Shown piece after piece: positions 45,959 through 55,466 of a stretch of 64,000 nucleotides of DNA. Below the pieces are notes generated by a model. That model was not told where the DNA came from. It searched no databases and worked only from the letters and a program-made list of their open reading frames with translations. Position 1 is the first letter of the stretch. Every line of letters starts with the position of its first letter. Both the position numbers and the translations under genes were made by a program. The stretch comes from Betaproteobacteria bacterium. GTDB taxonomy: Bacteria > Pseudomonadota > Gammaproteobacteria > Burkholderiales > Rhodocyclaceae. The stretch covers positions 1-64,000 of the forward strand of contig WRIU01000009.1 of assembly GCA_009782565.1 (NCBI GenBank), read 5' to 3'.

Positions 45959-46157
45959 GATGAGTCTCCCTGGGGATACCGGGAATACGATGGTGGGGCA
46001 GTGTACCTCTTGTCGGGTGATGTGGTAGTCGGGATAGGTCGTGTTTTCTGCGGAAACCAGAAATTGTGACGGAATGCGCGGCTACCTGAACATTCGCGCC
46101 GCGTCCGGTGCGTTCTGGCAAGACAATGCAGTGGCAGGGGTCGTAGCGAAAAGGGCA

Positions 46158-47537
46158 ATGAAACGGATACCCGAAACAATCGGCAAATGCCAGATCGTGC
46201 GTGAAGTCGGGCGCGGCGCGACGGCGACCGTCTATGAGGCCAGACATCCGGGTTTTTCTGAGCCGATTGCGGTCAAGCACATCCGTTTCGGCGACGATAG
46301 CGGCGACGGAGCCAGGATGAACCGCCGCCTGCTCAAACTGCTGCGGGCCGAGGAAGCGGTGGCATGGCGCCTGGAACATCCCAATATCATTAGAATCCAC
46401 GAAGTGGTGATCGAGCCGGAGCAGGCTTACGTCATCATGGAGTATTTTCCGGGTACGACCCTGGAGCGATATTGCAATTTCGAGCACCGTTTGCCCGTGC
46501 ACCGGGTGATCGGCATCATTTTCAAGTGCTGCATGGCGCTCGATTACGCCTACCGGCAGGGCATCGTGCACCGCGACATCAAACCGGCCAACATCCTGGT
46601 CGACGAAAAGGACGATGTGCGGATCACCGATTTCGGCCTGGCGCTCAATGTCGATAAAAGGGTTGAAGCGGATTCGACCTTCATCATGGGGGTCGGCTCC
46701 CCCGCCTACATGAGTCCGGAGCAGATCAAGAACTACCCTCTCAACCAGAAAACCGATCTTTATTCGCTCGGGGTGGTGATGTTTCATCTGCTTGCGGGCC
46801 GGCTGCCGTTTCGCGCCGCTCATCCGGCGCAACTGGTCTATAAGATCATCAACGCCGACCCGCCTCGCGTGTCGCACATCAACCCGGATGTGTCTGAACA
46901 AATGGACACGGTCATCCGCAAGGCGATGGAGAAAGACCTCTACTCGCGTTACAAGAACGGCGCGGAATTCGCCAAGGATTTATCGGCGGTCCGTTACAAG
47001 ATCGTCGATGAGGACGATGTCCAACTCGACACTTCGCGCTTTTCGATGCTTCGTAAACAGGCGTTTTTCACTGAATTCGAGGACATCGAGCTATGGGAAG
47101 TGTTGCGTATCAGCGTCTGGCGCAATGCGCCAGGGCGAGTGAAGCTGATAAAAGAAGGCGATACTGAACAGCGTTTCGGTGTGTTGCTGGAAGGCCGGGT
47201 CGAACTGTCGGTCATGGGTCGGCGGGTGATGGAATTGGGGCCGGGAACGATTTTCGGCGAGTCGGCCTGGCTCGACAGGATCAATCATCGCCAGACGATG
47301 TCGGTCGTCTCATTGGAGCCGTTGGCCTATCTCGAAATCAACCCGGCCGCCCTGGTACTGGCTACCGAGGAAGTCCAGGAAACTTTCCAGCGTGAAGTGG
47401 CTTCCGTGGTCGCACACCGCCTGGGCGCGCTGGCGCTCGTTCATGCCGAACACTGCGGAGCCGCGACCGAGGCAAATATGACTTCGACGAGCAACTTTGC
47501 CGCGAGCAAGTCCGAGTGGCGGTTGGTCGAGGGTTGA
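46158..47537 (+). CDS. Ser/Thr protein kinase with C-terminal cyclic-nucleotide-binding-like domain
   Basis: Residues 10-270 hold a kinase domain: GRGATATVYEAR, VKHIRF lysine, HRDIKPANIL and DFGLAL. From about residue 290 a cyclic-nucleotide-binding-like fold follows, with LLEGRVELSVMGRRV and PGTIFGESAWLD. Effector domains of this kind usually sense cAMP or act as scaffolds. No transmembrane segment is evident. I prefer the start MKRIPETIG at 46158, with an aaggg just upstream, over the frame from 46041. It is distinct from the kinase at 6139, with only low similarity by eye. Confidence 0.85.
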   Translation: MKRIPETIGKCQIVREVGRGATATVYEARHPGFSEPIAVKHIRFGDDSGDGARMNRRLLKLLRAEEAVAWRLEHPNIIRIHEVVIEPEQAYVIMEYFPGTTLERYCNFEHRLPVHRVIGIIFKCCMALDYAYRQGIVHRDIKPANILVDEKDDVRITDFGLALNVDKRVEADSTFIMGVGSPAYMSPEQIKNYPLNQKTDLYSLGVVMFHLLAGRLPFRAAHPAQLVYKIINADPPRVSHINPDVSEQMDTVIRKAMEKDLYSRYKNGAEFAKDLSAVRYKIVDEDDVQLDTSRFSMLRKQAFFTEFEDIELWEVLRISVWRNAPGRVKLIKEGDTEQRFGVLLEGRVELSVMGRRVMELGPGTIFGESAWLDRINHRQTMSVVSLEPLAYLEINPAALVLATEEVQETFQREVASVVAHRLGALALVHAEHCGAATEANMTSTSNFAASKSEWRLVEG

Positions 47538-47578
47538 TTGTTTGTGGCTATCCCTGCTCGCCCCGCCAAAAATATCGT

Positions 47579-47953
47579 TTATTCCGGGAAGTCGTCCTGA
47601 ATGTGACGTTGCTTGCGTAGAAAGCTGCCCAGTGTCGTCAGCATTTCCATCATGGCGGAACGCTCGTTCGACGAAAGCGATTCCAGCAACACCAGAAGTT
47701 GTTCCCCCTCGTCTGAACAAGGGAATTTTTCTTCTGTCAGCAGATTGGCAATCGGGATGCGTAACAACGTTGATATGGCCTCCAACGTCACTAGTGACGG
47801 CAGCGTTGCACCTGTCTCGTATCTGGAAACGGTGGTCACATCCAGCCGAATAGCTTCCGCCAACTGTTCTTGGGTCAGTCTGGCACACCTGCGATAGTGA
47901 GCCAGATTCTGCCCCAGGCGGTGTGCCAGTGCCGAATGAAAGCGTTTGACCAT
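47579..47953 (-). CDS. XRE-family helix-turn-helix repressor
   Basis: The 124-residue protein has an N-terminal HTH (CARLTQEQLAEAIRLDV and TVSRYETG) and a helical C-terminus. It is divergent from the two glycine-rich membrane genes across 130 bases and probably controls them. The start MVKRFHSAL at 47953 is chosen over an in-frame extension to 48001. Confidence 0.85.
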   Translation of the reverse strand: MVKRFHSALAHRLGQNLAHYRRCARLTQEQLAEAIRLDVTTVSRYETGATLPSLVTLEAISTLLRIPIANLLTEEKFPCSDEGEQLLVLLESLSSNERSAMMEMLTTLGSFLRKQRHIQDDFPE

Positions 47954-48021
47954 AACTGATTGACAGACAAATGACAGCCATGATCGTTGGGCAGCGTACA
48001 ATCGGTAATGATCTTAAATGT

Positions 48022-48072
48022 TCATACAAAACTAAGCATTATTTGCGTGCTTGTGTAAAATTCCTCATACAA
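48022..48072. promoter_or_regulatory. direct repeat TCATACAA in the divergent promoter, candidate operator
   Basis: TCATACAA occurs at 48022-48029 and 48065-48072, 43 bases apart, between the XRE regulator and the membrane protein genes. The spacing of about four helical turns is compatible with two operator sites on one face of DNA. Binding is not shown. Confidence 0.35.
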
Positions 48073-48085
48073 GTCAGGGAAAACA

Positions 48086-48605
48086 TTGATGGAATCAGAA
48101 AAGCATTTACCGATGACCAAGGCACGGGCTGAACTCGAAATCGCCCTTTTGCAAGCCGAAGCCGATTCCATGAGCAGCAGCGACCTTTACATCTGGCTTA
48201 CCGAGAGTGGCCTGCCTTCTGAAGTGGCTGTTCGGTTCAGAGAGCTTATTGGCAAAGTAATATTTGTTTTGGATATAACGGTCAGCATCGGAAAAATAAT
48301 CGTCATCAAACTAATCGAGTTTGTGAAAACTCATCCAAACATGGCAGTGGGTGCCGCTCTCGGAGCGGTGATTTCTTTGCTCGTCAGTTCTATTCCCGTG
48401 TGGGGTGTTGGCACCTATCGCGCTCGCCATGGGTATGGGTGTAGGCGCAATTGCGGGACATCGCATGGATATGGGGCGTCGTTACGGAGGCGGCTGGGTT
48501 ATCGAAATTTCGCAGGAAATTATTGAAATTTCGCGAAAATTCTTTCAAGAATTCATCGGCATTTTCCTTGCCGTGACAGATGAAATTAGGGCGGAACCCG
48601 CATGA
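48086..48605 (+). pseudogene. glycine-rich membrane protein gene, frameshifted
   Basis: The first frame gives 146 residues and ends in a nonsense tail after the hydrophobic ISLLVSSIPVWGV. A second frame continues smoothly with LAPIALAMGMGVGAIAGHR, a glycine-zipper membrane hairpin, and ends at 48603-48605. That stop overlaps the next gene's ATG by four bases, exactly as in an intact operon. Dropping one G in the GGGG at 48402-48405 restores one frame of 172 residues. So this is one gene broken by an indel, an assembly error or a programmed shift. Function is unknown. Confidence 0.65.
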
Positions 48606-49240
48606 TGAAATTCAGAAAGCAAGGTTCCGATCAAACCAGCGAAGCAGACGGAACGGGTGCGCTTCCGCTCCACGAAATTGACGACGGGAAAAAAATCACC
48701 AAAAAGCAGTTGCTGGAAGCGATCGACAGTTTGAAGAAAAATCCCAATGATCGGATACGCATCCTCGGCGACGTGGGTATTACTGGCGTAGGCATGGGAG
48801 TTGGGGCAATGGCCGCCGGTTCTGTTGCCGCGATGGCGGGAGCAACCAAAGTTACCATCGTTACGGGGCTCGCAGCAAAGCTTGGCATCACGGCTGTTGC
48901 CGCAACGCCCAGCGGATGGGTTGTGGGCACTGCGGCAGCAGGAAGCGCTTTGTTCTATGGGGTTTCGCGCCTGATAAGAAGTGGCGCGATGTCCGAAGGC
49001 AGAAAACGCGAACTTCTGGAAAAATTCAACGAACAGATCCGTGAAATCAAAGCAAAAGAAAACATCATTTCTATTACCTCTTCAGATCGCAATCGATTCA
49101 TCGTTTCGTTGCGGGAAGTGATTGAAAAAAATCTATTGTTACCTGAAAAAGCCTTTCGCCTGATTGAAGCCGTGGAGAATGGAAATATGCCAATATCATC
49201 AGCCTGTAAGCTGGTGCAGGGGGTGTTGCAGGCCGAGTGA
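48602..49240 (+). CDS. glycine-zipper membrane protein with helical C-terminal domain
   Basis: The 212-residue protein has a charged N-terminus, a glycine-rich pair of hydrophobic segments at about residues 60-125 (GVGMGVGAMAAGSVAAMAG and WVVGTAAAGSALFYGV), then a helical domain of about 85 residues containing SDRNRFIVSLREVIEKNLL. It is not a family I can name. Glycine-zipper pairs pack in membranes or form pores. It follows the frameshifted gene at an ATGA overlap and is divergent from an XRE repressor, a layout shared with toxin-like or phage-responsive modules. Confidence 0.65.
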   Translation: MMKFRKQGSDQTSEADGTGALPLHEIDDGKKITKKQLLEAIDSLKKNPNDRIRILGDVGITGVGMGVGAMAAGSVAAMAGATKVTIVTGLAAKLGITAVAATPSGWVVGTAAAGSALFYGVSRLIRSGAMSEGRKRELLEKFNEQIREIKAKENIISITSSDRNRFIVSLREVIEKNLLLPEKAFRLIEAVENGNMPISSACKLVQGVLQAE

Positions 49241-49487
49241 TTGAAGTAATGGCGTGGCATTGCCACGCGTTACGCCAAAAATACAGCATCCTTTCCCGCC
49301 GTCGTGCATATCAAGTGCATTGCAATTTGGGCAAAAATCTATTGACGACACTATCCAATGCGATAGAAATATTGTTGAGATCTCCTGCGGAGGCTTCTGG
49401 GAGTATGGGTTCTGTCAAAATTGCTGTTATGCTGATCATTGCCCCGGTGGCGTGGTTTTCCCTGCCCGGTTTCACAGGATCGACACC

Positions 49488-51023
49488 ATGAAAGACGCAT
49501 TGATCATTTTCGACACTACCCTGCGCGACGGCGAACAAAGCCCTGGCGCGTCGATGACGCAGGAGGAAAAACTGCGTATCGCCCGCCAACTGGAGCGGAT
49601 GCGTGTCGACGTGATCGAGGCGGGTTTCCCAGCGGCCTCTCCCGGCGATTTCGAGGCCGTGCGCGCCATTGCCGGAGCTATCCGGGAGTCTGTCGTGTGC
49701 GGGCTTTCCCGCGCTAGCGAGCAGGACATCGCCCGTGCCGGCGAAGCCGTCGCCCCGGCAGCGCGCAAGAGGATTCACACCTTCATCGCCACCAGCCCCA
49801 TCCACATGGAGAAAAAGCTCCGGATGACTCCCGACCAGGTCATCGAGCAGGCGGTTAAGGCGATTGGTTGGGCGCGCCAATATACCGATGATGTCGAATT
49901 CTCCGCTGAGGACGCCGGGCGCTCCGAAATCGATTTTCTCGCGCGCGTCTTCGAGGCGGCCATCCGCGCCGGAGCCGGAACCATCAACGTGCCCGACACC
50001 GTCGGCTACAACATCCCCGATCAATACGCCGCTACCCTGCGCGCCCTGATCGAGCGTGTGCCCAATGCCGACAAGGTGATCTGGTCGGTGCATTGCCATA
50101 ACGACCTCGGCCTGGCTGTCGCCAATTCGCTCGCCGCCGTCGTGGCGGGCGCACGGCAGGTGGAATGTACGATCAACGGGCTGGGGGAACGCGCGGGCAA
50201 CGCCTCGCTCGAAGAAATCGTCATGGCGGTGCGTACCCGTGCCGATGCGTTCCCCGTACAGACCCGCATCGACACGACCCAGATCGTGCCCGCCTCGCGG
50301 CTCGTCTCGCAAATTACCGGCTACCCGGTGCAGCCCAACAAGGCCATCGTCGGCGCGAATGCCTTCGCCCACGAAGCGGGCATCCACCAGGACGGCGTGC
50401 TCAAAAGCCGCGAAACCTACGAAATCATGCGCGCTGAAGATGTCGGTTGGGGCGCGAACAAGCTGGTATTGGGCAAACACTCTGGTCGCAACGCTTTCCG
50501 CGCCCGCTTGCAGGAAATCGGCATCGAGACGGGTTCCGAAGAACGGCTCAACACCGCCTTTGCGCGCTTCAAGGAACTGGCCGACAAGAAGCATGAGATT
50601 TTCGACGAAGACCTCCATGCCCTGATGAGCGATGAGGCTATCGCGCCAGAGCAGGAACACTTCCGCCTGATCTCGGCGCGCTTCCACTCGGAAACCGGCG
50701 AAACCCCGCAAGCCGAGATCACTCTTTCTGCGGGCGGCAGGGAAACCCACAGCCGCGCCGTTGGTTCCGGCCCCGTAGACGCCGCGTTCAAGGCCATCGA
50801 GGCCATTGCCGAAAGCGGCAGCCGGTTGTTGCTCTATTCCGTCAATGCCATTACTACGGGAACAGACGCCCAGGGCGAAGTCACCGTGCGGCTCGCGCGC
50901 GACGGGCGCATCGTCAACGGGCAGGGAGCGGATACTGACATCATCGTCGCCTCGGCTAAGGCTTACCTGAACGCACTCAACAAGCTGCACACAGGCAGCG
51001 AGAGGTTGAATCCGCAGTTGTAG
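49488..51023 (+). CDS. leuA: 2-isopropylmalate synthase
   Basis: LeuA condenses 2-oxoisovalerate and acetyl-CoA at the start of leucine synthesis. The 511-residue protein starts [20 protein letters not shown] and has [24 protein letters not shown] and a C-terminal regulatory domain of about 130 residues that normally binds leucine. The longer frame from 49254 is upstream sequence. A short open frame (49405-49491, ending in a TGA that overlaps the leuA start) may be a leader, but this is weak. Confidence 0.95.
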   Translation: MKDALIIFDTTLRDGEQSPGASMTQEEKLRIARQLERMRVDVIEAGFPAASPGDFEAVRAIAGAIRESVVCGLSRASEQDIARAGEAVAPAARKRIHTFIATSPIHMEKKLRMTPDQVIEQAVKAIGWARQYTDDVEFSAEDAGRSEIDFLARVFEAAIRAGAGTINVPDTVGYNIPDQYAATLRALIERVPNADKVIWSVHCHNDLGLAVANSLAAVVAGARQVECTINGLGERAGNASLEEIVMAVRTRADAFPVQTRIDTTQIVPASRLVSQITGYPVQPNKAIVGANAFAHEAGIHQDGVLKSRETYEIMRAEDVGWGANKLVLGKHSGRNAFRARLQEIGIETGSEERLNTAFARFKELADKKHEIFDEDLHALMSDEAIAPEQEHFRLISARFHSETGETPQAEITLSAGGRETHSRAVGSGPVDAAFKAIEAIAESGSRLLLYSVNAITTGTDAQGEVTVRLARDGRIVNGQGADTDIIVASAKAYLNALNKLHTGSERLNPQL

Positions 51024-51223
51024 GGAAAAACGAAAAACGCGCACGGGACGGATTTGCTGTGCGAACGGTTCACTCACGAACCTGCCGGCCGCTCCGGCAG
51101 TGAAGCCGTGCATCCATTGTGCGTCGCAAGGCAAAAAGGCTTGCTACTCCCGTTAAAGGCGTTTGATGGATTATAATTCTGTCGTTTTCCCAAATTTCGT
51201 CCTCCCGGACAGAGGAAAGGGTC

Positions 51224-51832
51224 ATGAGTGATCACAAGCAAGACTGCGATTGCGAACGCAGGAATCTCCTGATAGCGACCTCTGCGGTCGGCGGTGTGGC
51301 TGTGGCTGCTGCTGCGGTGCCATTCGTCGCCAGCCTGGCTCCATCGGAACGGGCAAAGGCCATTGGGGCGCCGGTCATCGTGGATATCGGCAAACTCGCT
51401 CCCGGCGAAAAGACCGTGGTGAAATGGCGTGGCAAGCCAGTGTGGATTTTGCGCCGCACGCCGGAAATGCTTGCCTCGCTGAAGGCCGCCGAGGAAAAAC
51501 TCAGCGATCCGGGTTCCGAAAAGTCCGACCAGCCCGACTACACCAAAACCCCGACCCGCGCAATCAAGGACGAGTACCTTGTCGCCATCGGTATCTGTAC
51601 CCACCTCGGCTGCTCGCCGTCCGACAAACTCAAGACCGGCAACGCCGAAGGCATGGCGGCGGATTGGGCGGGCGGGTTCCTCTGCCCGTGCCACGGCTCA
51701 CTGTTCGACCTCGCCGGACGTGTGTTCAAGAGCCAGCCGGCGCCAACCAATCTCGAAATCCCGCCGCATAGGTATCTTTCCGATACCTCTATCATCATCG
51801 GCGAAGATTCCAACGATTCCAAAGGGGCTTAA
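51224..51832 (+). CDS. petA: ubiquinol-cytochrome c reductase iron-sulfur (Rieske) subunit
   Basis: The 202-residue protein has an N-terminal membrane anchor with twin-arginine-type MSDHKQDCDCERRN and the [2Fe-2S] ligands in CTHLGC (125-130) and CPCHGS (154-159). It is the Rieske subunit of the bc1 complex. TATAAT at 51172-51177 may be the -10 of its promoter. petB begins four bases after its stop. Confidence 0.95.
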   Translation: MSDHKQDCDCERRNLLIATSAVGGVAVAAAAVPFVASLAPSERAKAIGAPVIVDIGKLAPGEKTVVKWRGKPVWILRRTPEMLASLKAAEEKLSDPGSEKSDQPDYTKTPTRAIKDEYLVAIGICTHLGCSPSDKLKTGNAEGMAADWAGGFLCPCHGSLFDLAGRVFKSQPAPTNLEIPPHRYLSDTSIIIGEDSNDSKGA

Positions 51833-51835
51833 AGC

Positions 51836-53197
51836 ATGGCCGCGAACAGCAGTTTCCAAAAATACCAGTCGGACGGCTCACGCCTCGGCAACCTGCTGGA
51901 GTGGTTTGATGCCCGCTTCCCGCTGACCTCCATGTGGAAGACGCATATGTCCGAGTACTATGCGCCGAAGAATTTCAACTTCTGGTACTTCTTCGGGGTC
52001 ATCTCCCTCCTGGTACTTGTCATCCAGTTCGTGACCGGGATTTTCCTGGTCATGCACTACAAGCCCGACGGTACGCTCAACGCTTCCGGCATTCCGATCG
52101 CTTTTGCCAGCGTTGAATACATCATGCGCGACGTTCCCGGCGGCTGGCTGATCCGGTACATGCACTCGACTGGCGCTTCAGCCTTCTTCATCGCCATCTA
52201 CCTGCACATGTTCCGGGGCATGCTCTACGGTTCCTACCGCAAGCCGCGCGAACTGATCTGGGTGACCGGCGTTGTGATCTTTCTGTGCCTGATGGCGATT
52301 GCCTTCATGGGCTACCTGCTGCCCTGGGGGCAGATGTCCTACTGGGGCGCTCAAGTCATCATCAATCTCTTCTCGGCGATTCCCCTTGTCGGTGAGGGTC
52401 TCTCGACGCTCATCCGGGGCGACTTCGTGGTCTCCGACGCGACGCTGAACCGCTTCTTCGCGTTTCACGTCTGTGCCGTGCCGCTGGTGCTGCTCGGGTT
52501 GGTTGTCATGCACGTCCTGGCGCTGCACGAAGTCGGCTCGAACAATCCGGATGGCGTGGAAATCAAAAAATTCAAGGACGAAAAAGGCATCCCGCTCGAC
52601 AGTGTGCCCTTCCATCCGCAGTACACGATCGGCCACGACCTGCCTGCCTGCGTCATCTTCCTGATACTCTTTTTCGGGGTCGCCTTTTTCTTGCCGGAAA
52701 TGGGTGGTTACTTCCTGGAGTACAACAACTTCCTGCCCGCAGACCCCATGAAGACGCCGGCGCACCTCGCCCCGGTGTGGTACTTCACGCCGTTCTACTC
52801 GATGCTGCGTGCGATGGTCTGGAATTTCTTCTGGATCGACGCCAAGTTCTGGGGCGTGGTTTCCATGGGCGGCGGCGTTGTGATCCTGGCCTTCCTGCCC
52901 TGGCTCGACCGCAGCCCGGCGAAGTCCATCCGCTATCGCGGCCCGATCTTCAAAACCCTGCTCACGATCTTCGTAATCGGGTTCGTGATTCTCGGTTACC
53001 TGGGAACCAAGGCTCCGGGTTATTACTTCTTCGGCTACACCCCGTCCGAAGGCTTCAACCCGCTGAACATCCTGCTCTCTGGCGACATTCACACAAGGCT
53101 CTTCACCTTCTACTACTTCCTCTTCTTCCTGACGATGCCGTATTGGTCGAAGATCGACAAATGCAAGCCGGTTCCGGAAAGGGTGACGTCCAAATGA
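51836..53197 (+). CDS. petB: cytochrome b of the bc1 complex
   Basis: The 453-residue protein has eight or more transmembrane helices. Haem-ligand histidines lie in the MHSTGASAFF and FHVCAVPLV segments. A conserved PEWY-like segment reads HLAPVWYFTP. Length fits a standard bacterial cytochrome b. It overlaps petC by four bases. Confidence 0.95.
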   Translation: MAANSSFQKYQSDGSRLGNLLEWFDARFPLTSMWKTHMSEYYAPKNFNFWYFFGVISLLVLVIQFVTGIFLVMHYKPDGTLNASGIPIAFASVEYIMRDVPGGWLIRYMHSTGASAFFIAIYLHMFRGMLYGSYRKPRELIWVTGVVIFLCLMAIAFMGYLLPWGQMSYWGAQVIINLFSAIPLVGEGLSTLIRGDFVVSDATLNRFFAFHVCAVPLVLLGLVVMHVLALHEVGSNNPDGVEIKKFKDEKGIPLDSVPFHPQYTIGHDLPACVIFLILFFGVAFFLPEMGGYFLEYNNFLPADPMKTPAHLAPVWYFTPFYSMLRAMVWNFFWIDAKFWGVVSMGGGVVILAFLPWLDRSPAKSIRYRGPIFKTLLTIFVIGFVILGYLGTKAPGYYFFGYTPSEGFNPLNILLSGDIHTRLFTFYYFLFFLTMPYWSKIDKCKPVPERVTSK

Positions 53198-53874
53198 AAA
53201 CGCACGCAATCAAACTCCTCAAGCGCCTCGCTGCCGCCGTTCTTTTCGCGCCGGTTCTGGCAATGGCATCCACGGCCATGCACCTGGACAAGGCTCCGGT
53301 CAGCACCGACCAGCAAAAGCTCCAGCGCGGCGCGGAATTGTTCATCAAGTACTGCTTGAACTGCCATAGCGCCTCGATGGTGCGTTACAGCGAGTTGAAG
53401 AAGCTCGGCTTCGACGAAAAGAAGATCACCGAGGAACTGATTTACTCCGGCGGAAAAATCGGCGACCTGATGACCATTGCCATGACCCGCGACGATGCCG
53501 AAGCCTGGTTTGGCACTGCGCCGCCCGACCTTTCCCTGATGGCGCGCGCCAAGGGGTCGGAATTCGGCTCGGGAGCCGATTATCTCTACACCTACCTGCG
53601 TGGTTTCTACAAAGACGAGAACCGCCCGACAGGCTGGAACAACAAAGTTTTTGACAATGTCGGCATGCCGCATGCGCTGTGGGATCTGCAAGGCGAGCAA
53701 CCCGCCGAGAAATACGACGAAGATGTCGCCGATCTCGTCTCCTTCATGGTATGGATGGGCGAGCCTGACTCGGGATCGCGCAAGAAAATTGGCATTTTCG
53801 TTATTATTTTCCTTGCCGGTTTCTACGTGCTGACCCATAAGCTTGGAAAGACCTACTGGAAAAACACCCACTGA
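53194..53874 (+). CDS. petC: cytochrome c1 of the bc1 complex
   Basis: The 226-residue protein has a signal or anchor at the N-terminus, the haem motif CLNCH at residues 54-58, and a C-terminal membrane anchor (IFVIIFLAGFYVL). The ATG overlaps the petB stop. A further frame from 52777 is not the real gene. Confidence 0.95.
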   Translation: MKTHAIKLLKRLAAAVLFAPVLAMASTAMHLDKAPVSTDQQKLQRGAELFIKYCLNCHSASMVRYSELKKLGFDEKKITEELIYSGGKIGDLMTIAMTRDDAEAWFGTAPPDLSLMARAKGSEFGSGADYLYTYLRGFYKDENRPTGWNNKVFDNVGMPHALWDLQGEQPAEKYDEDVADLVSFMVWMGEPDSGSRKKIGIFVIIFLAGFYVLTHKLGKTYWKNTH

Positions 53875-53996
53875 CCGCGAACATGGACATGCGGGGTTTT
53901 TAGGCCCCGCATGCCCCGATTGTTTACCCTCTTGATACCCTTACGCACCGTTACGCGGTGCGCTTTCGTTTTTGACCCCCTGGGAGCAACCCAACC

Positions 53997-54593
53997 ATGA
54001 TGAATCTATACTCCGGCACGACCGACCCATTCAGTCACCGTTGCCGGATCGTGCTCTACGAAAAGGGCATGGATTTTGAAATCATAGATGTCGACCTCTA
54101 CAACAAGCCCGAAGACATCGCCATCATCAACCCCTACAACCGAGTGCCGGTGCTGGTCGACCGCGACCTCGTGCTTTACGAAGCGAACATCATCAACGAA
54201 TACATCGACGAGCGTTTCCCGCATCCGCAACTGATGCCGCCCGACCCGATCATGCGCGCGCGCGCGCGCCAATTGCTGCACACCTTCGAGCGCGAGATGT
54301 TCGAGCACATCCCGAAGCTTGAAGCCAACCAGGAAGGCGTCGAAAAAACGTGCGCCCATGTGCGCGACCACCTCATCCAGCTCGCGCCGATGTTTACCAA
54401 GCAGAAATTCATGCTTGGGGATGAATTCTCCATGCTCGATGTGGCCATTGCACCATTGCTGTGGCGGCTTGGCCTGTATGGCATCGAGCTGCCCAAGACG
54501 GCTTCGCCATTGATGAAGTACGCAGAGCGCATTTTCAGCCGCCAGGGGTTCATCGACGCCCTGACGCCTTCCGAAAAGGTCATGCGGCGCTAA
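53997..54593 (+). CDS. sspA: stringent starvation protein A
   Basis: SspA is a glutathione-S-transferase-fold protein that binds RNA polymerase in stress. The 198-residue protein starts MMNLYSGTTDPFSHRC and has the thioredoxin-like N-terminal domain and an all-helical C-terminal part. It follows petABC and precedes sspB, a conserved order in betaproteobacteria. Confidence 0.94.
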   Translation: MMNLYSGTTDPFSHRCRIVLYEKGMDFEIIDVDLYNKPEDIAIINPYNRVPVLVDRDLVLYEANIINEYIDERFPHPQLMPPDPIMRARARQLLHTFEREMFEHIPKLEANQEGVEKTCAHVRDHLIQLAPMFTKQKFMLGDEFSMLDVAIAPLLWRLGLYGIELPKTASPLMKYAERIFSRQGFIDALTPSEKVMRR

Positions 54594-54613
54594 CGTTCAG
54601 GGGGAAAACCGTC

Positions 54614-55036
54614 ATGGTATCCACCAAGCCCTATCTGATTCGCGCCATTTACGAATGGTGCGTCGATCAGGGGTTTACCCCCTACCTCGCGGCGCGGGTC
54701 GACCAACATGTGCGCGTACCTTCCGGCTATGCCCGTGAAGGCCAGATCGTGCTCAACGTCGGTCCCGAGGCAACCCATCAGCTCAAGATCGACAATGAAC
54801 AGGTAGCATTCCAGGCGCGCTTCAATGGTATGGCGCACCAGATCATTGTGCCGATCGGCAATGTCATGGCAATCTATGCGCGCGAGAACGGGCAGGGCAT
54901 GACGTTCGATGTATCGGGCATGCAGGAATTCGCCGAGAAAGAACCTGGTTCTGCCGAAGCGGAATTGGGCCCGCCGGATGAATCTCCGCCGCCGCCCGCT
55001 TCCCCGCGTGGCTCGCACCTGAAAGTCATCAAATAA
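54614..55036 (+). CDS. sspB: ClpXP protease specificity-enhancing factor
   Basis: SspB tethers proteins carrying the tmRNA tag to ClpXP. The 140-residue protein starts MVSTKPYLIRAIYEW and has the tag-binding domain, then a flexible acidic and proline-rich linker and a C-terminal LKVIK that is the ClpX-binding tail. The tmRNA gene in this window encodes the tag ANDERFAVAA that it would recognise. Confidence 0.95.
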   Translation: MVSTKPYLIRAIYEWCVDQGFTPYLAARVDQHVRVPSGYAREGQIVLNVGPEATHQLKIDNEQVAFQARFNGMAHQIIVPIGNVMAIYARENGQGMTFDVSGMQEFAEKEPGSAEAELGPPDESPPPPASPRGSHLKVIK

Positions 55037-55062
55037 CAGAAAAAAAGGGCGCGGAGACAGCA

Positions 55063-55458
55063 ATGGAATGGAGCGAACGTTACGCCCTGGGCATCGTCCG
55101 CATGGACGAGACGCACCGGGAGTTCATTGAATTTTGCAATGAGCTTGCCGCTACAGAGCCGGAAAGCGCGGGCTTCCTTGAACGGCTCGACGCTTTCATT
55201 GAGCACACCGCCGCGCATTTCGACCAGGAAAACCGCTGGATGGAAGCGGTGAACTTCCCCGTCTGCCACCGCGAAGAACACGACCGCGTCCTGGCCGTAG
55301 CGCGCGAAGTGCGCCAGCGCGTCGAAAAAGGCGACCTCTTCCTGGGGCGTCGCCTACTCGAAGAACTCCCGCCGTGGTTCGACAACCACCTCGACACGAT
55401 GGACACGGCGCTGGCTTTTCGCCTGAAAGAGATTGGTTTCGATACTGAAAGCGCTTAA
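55063..55458 (+). CDS. bacteriohemerythrin
   Basis: The 131-residue four-helix protein has the metal-binding pattern of a hemerythrin: histidines in DETHREF, EHTAAHFDQE and CHREEHD, plus DNHLDTMD. It binds oxygen with a di-iron centre, for storage or sensing. It is 26 bases after sspB. Confidence 0.88.
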   Translation: MEWSERYALGIVRMDETHREFIEFCNELAATEPESAGFLERLDAFIEHTAAHFDQENRWMEAVNFPVCHREEHDRVLAVAREVRQRVEKGDLFLGRRLLEELPPWFDNHLDTMDTALAFRLKEIGFDTESA

Positions 55459-55466
55459 AAAGCGCC

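Noticed and set aside
49311..51134. Long open frame (607 codons, minus strand) over leuA
   Set aside because: Antisense shadow of leuA caused by GC-rich codon bias.
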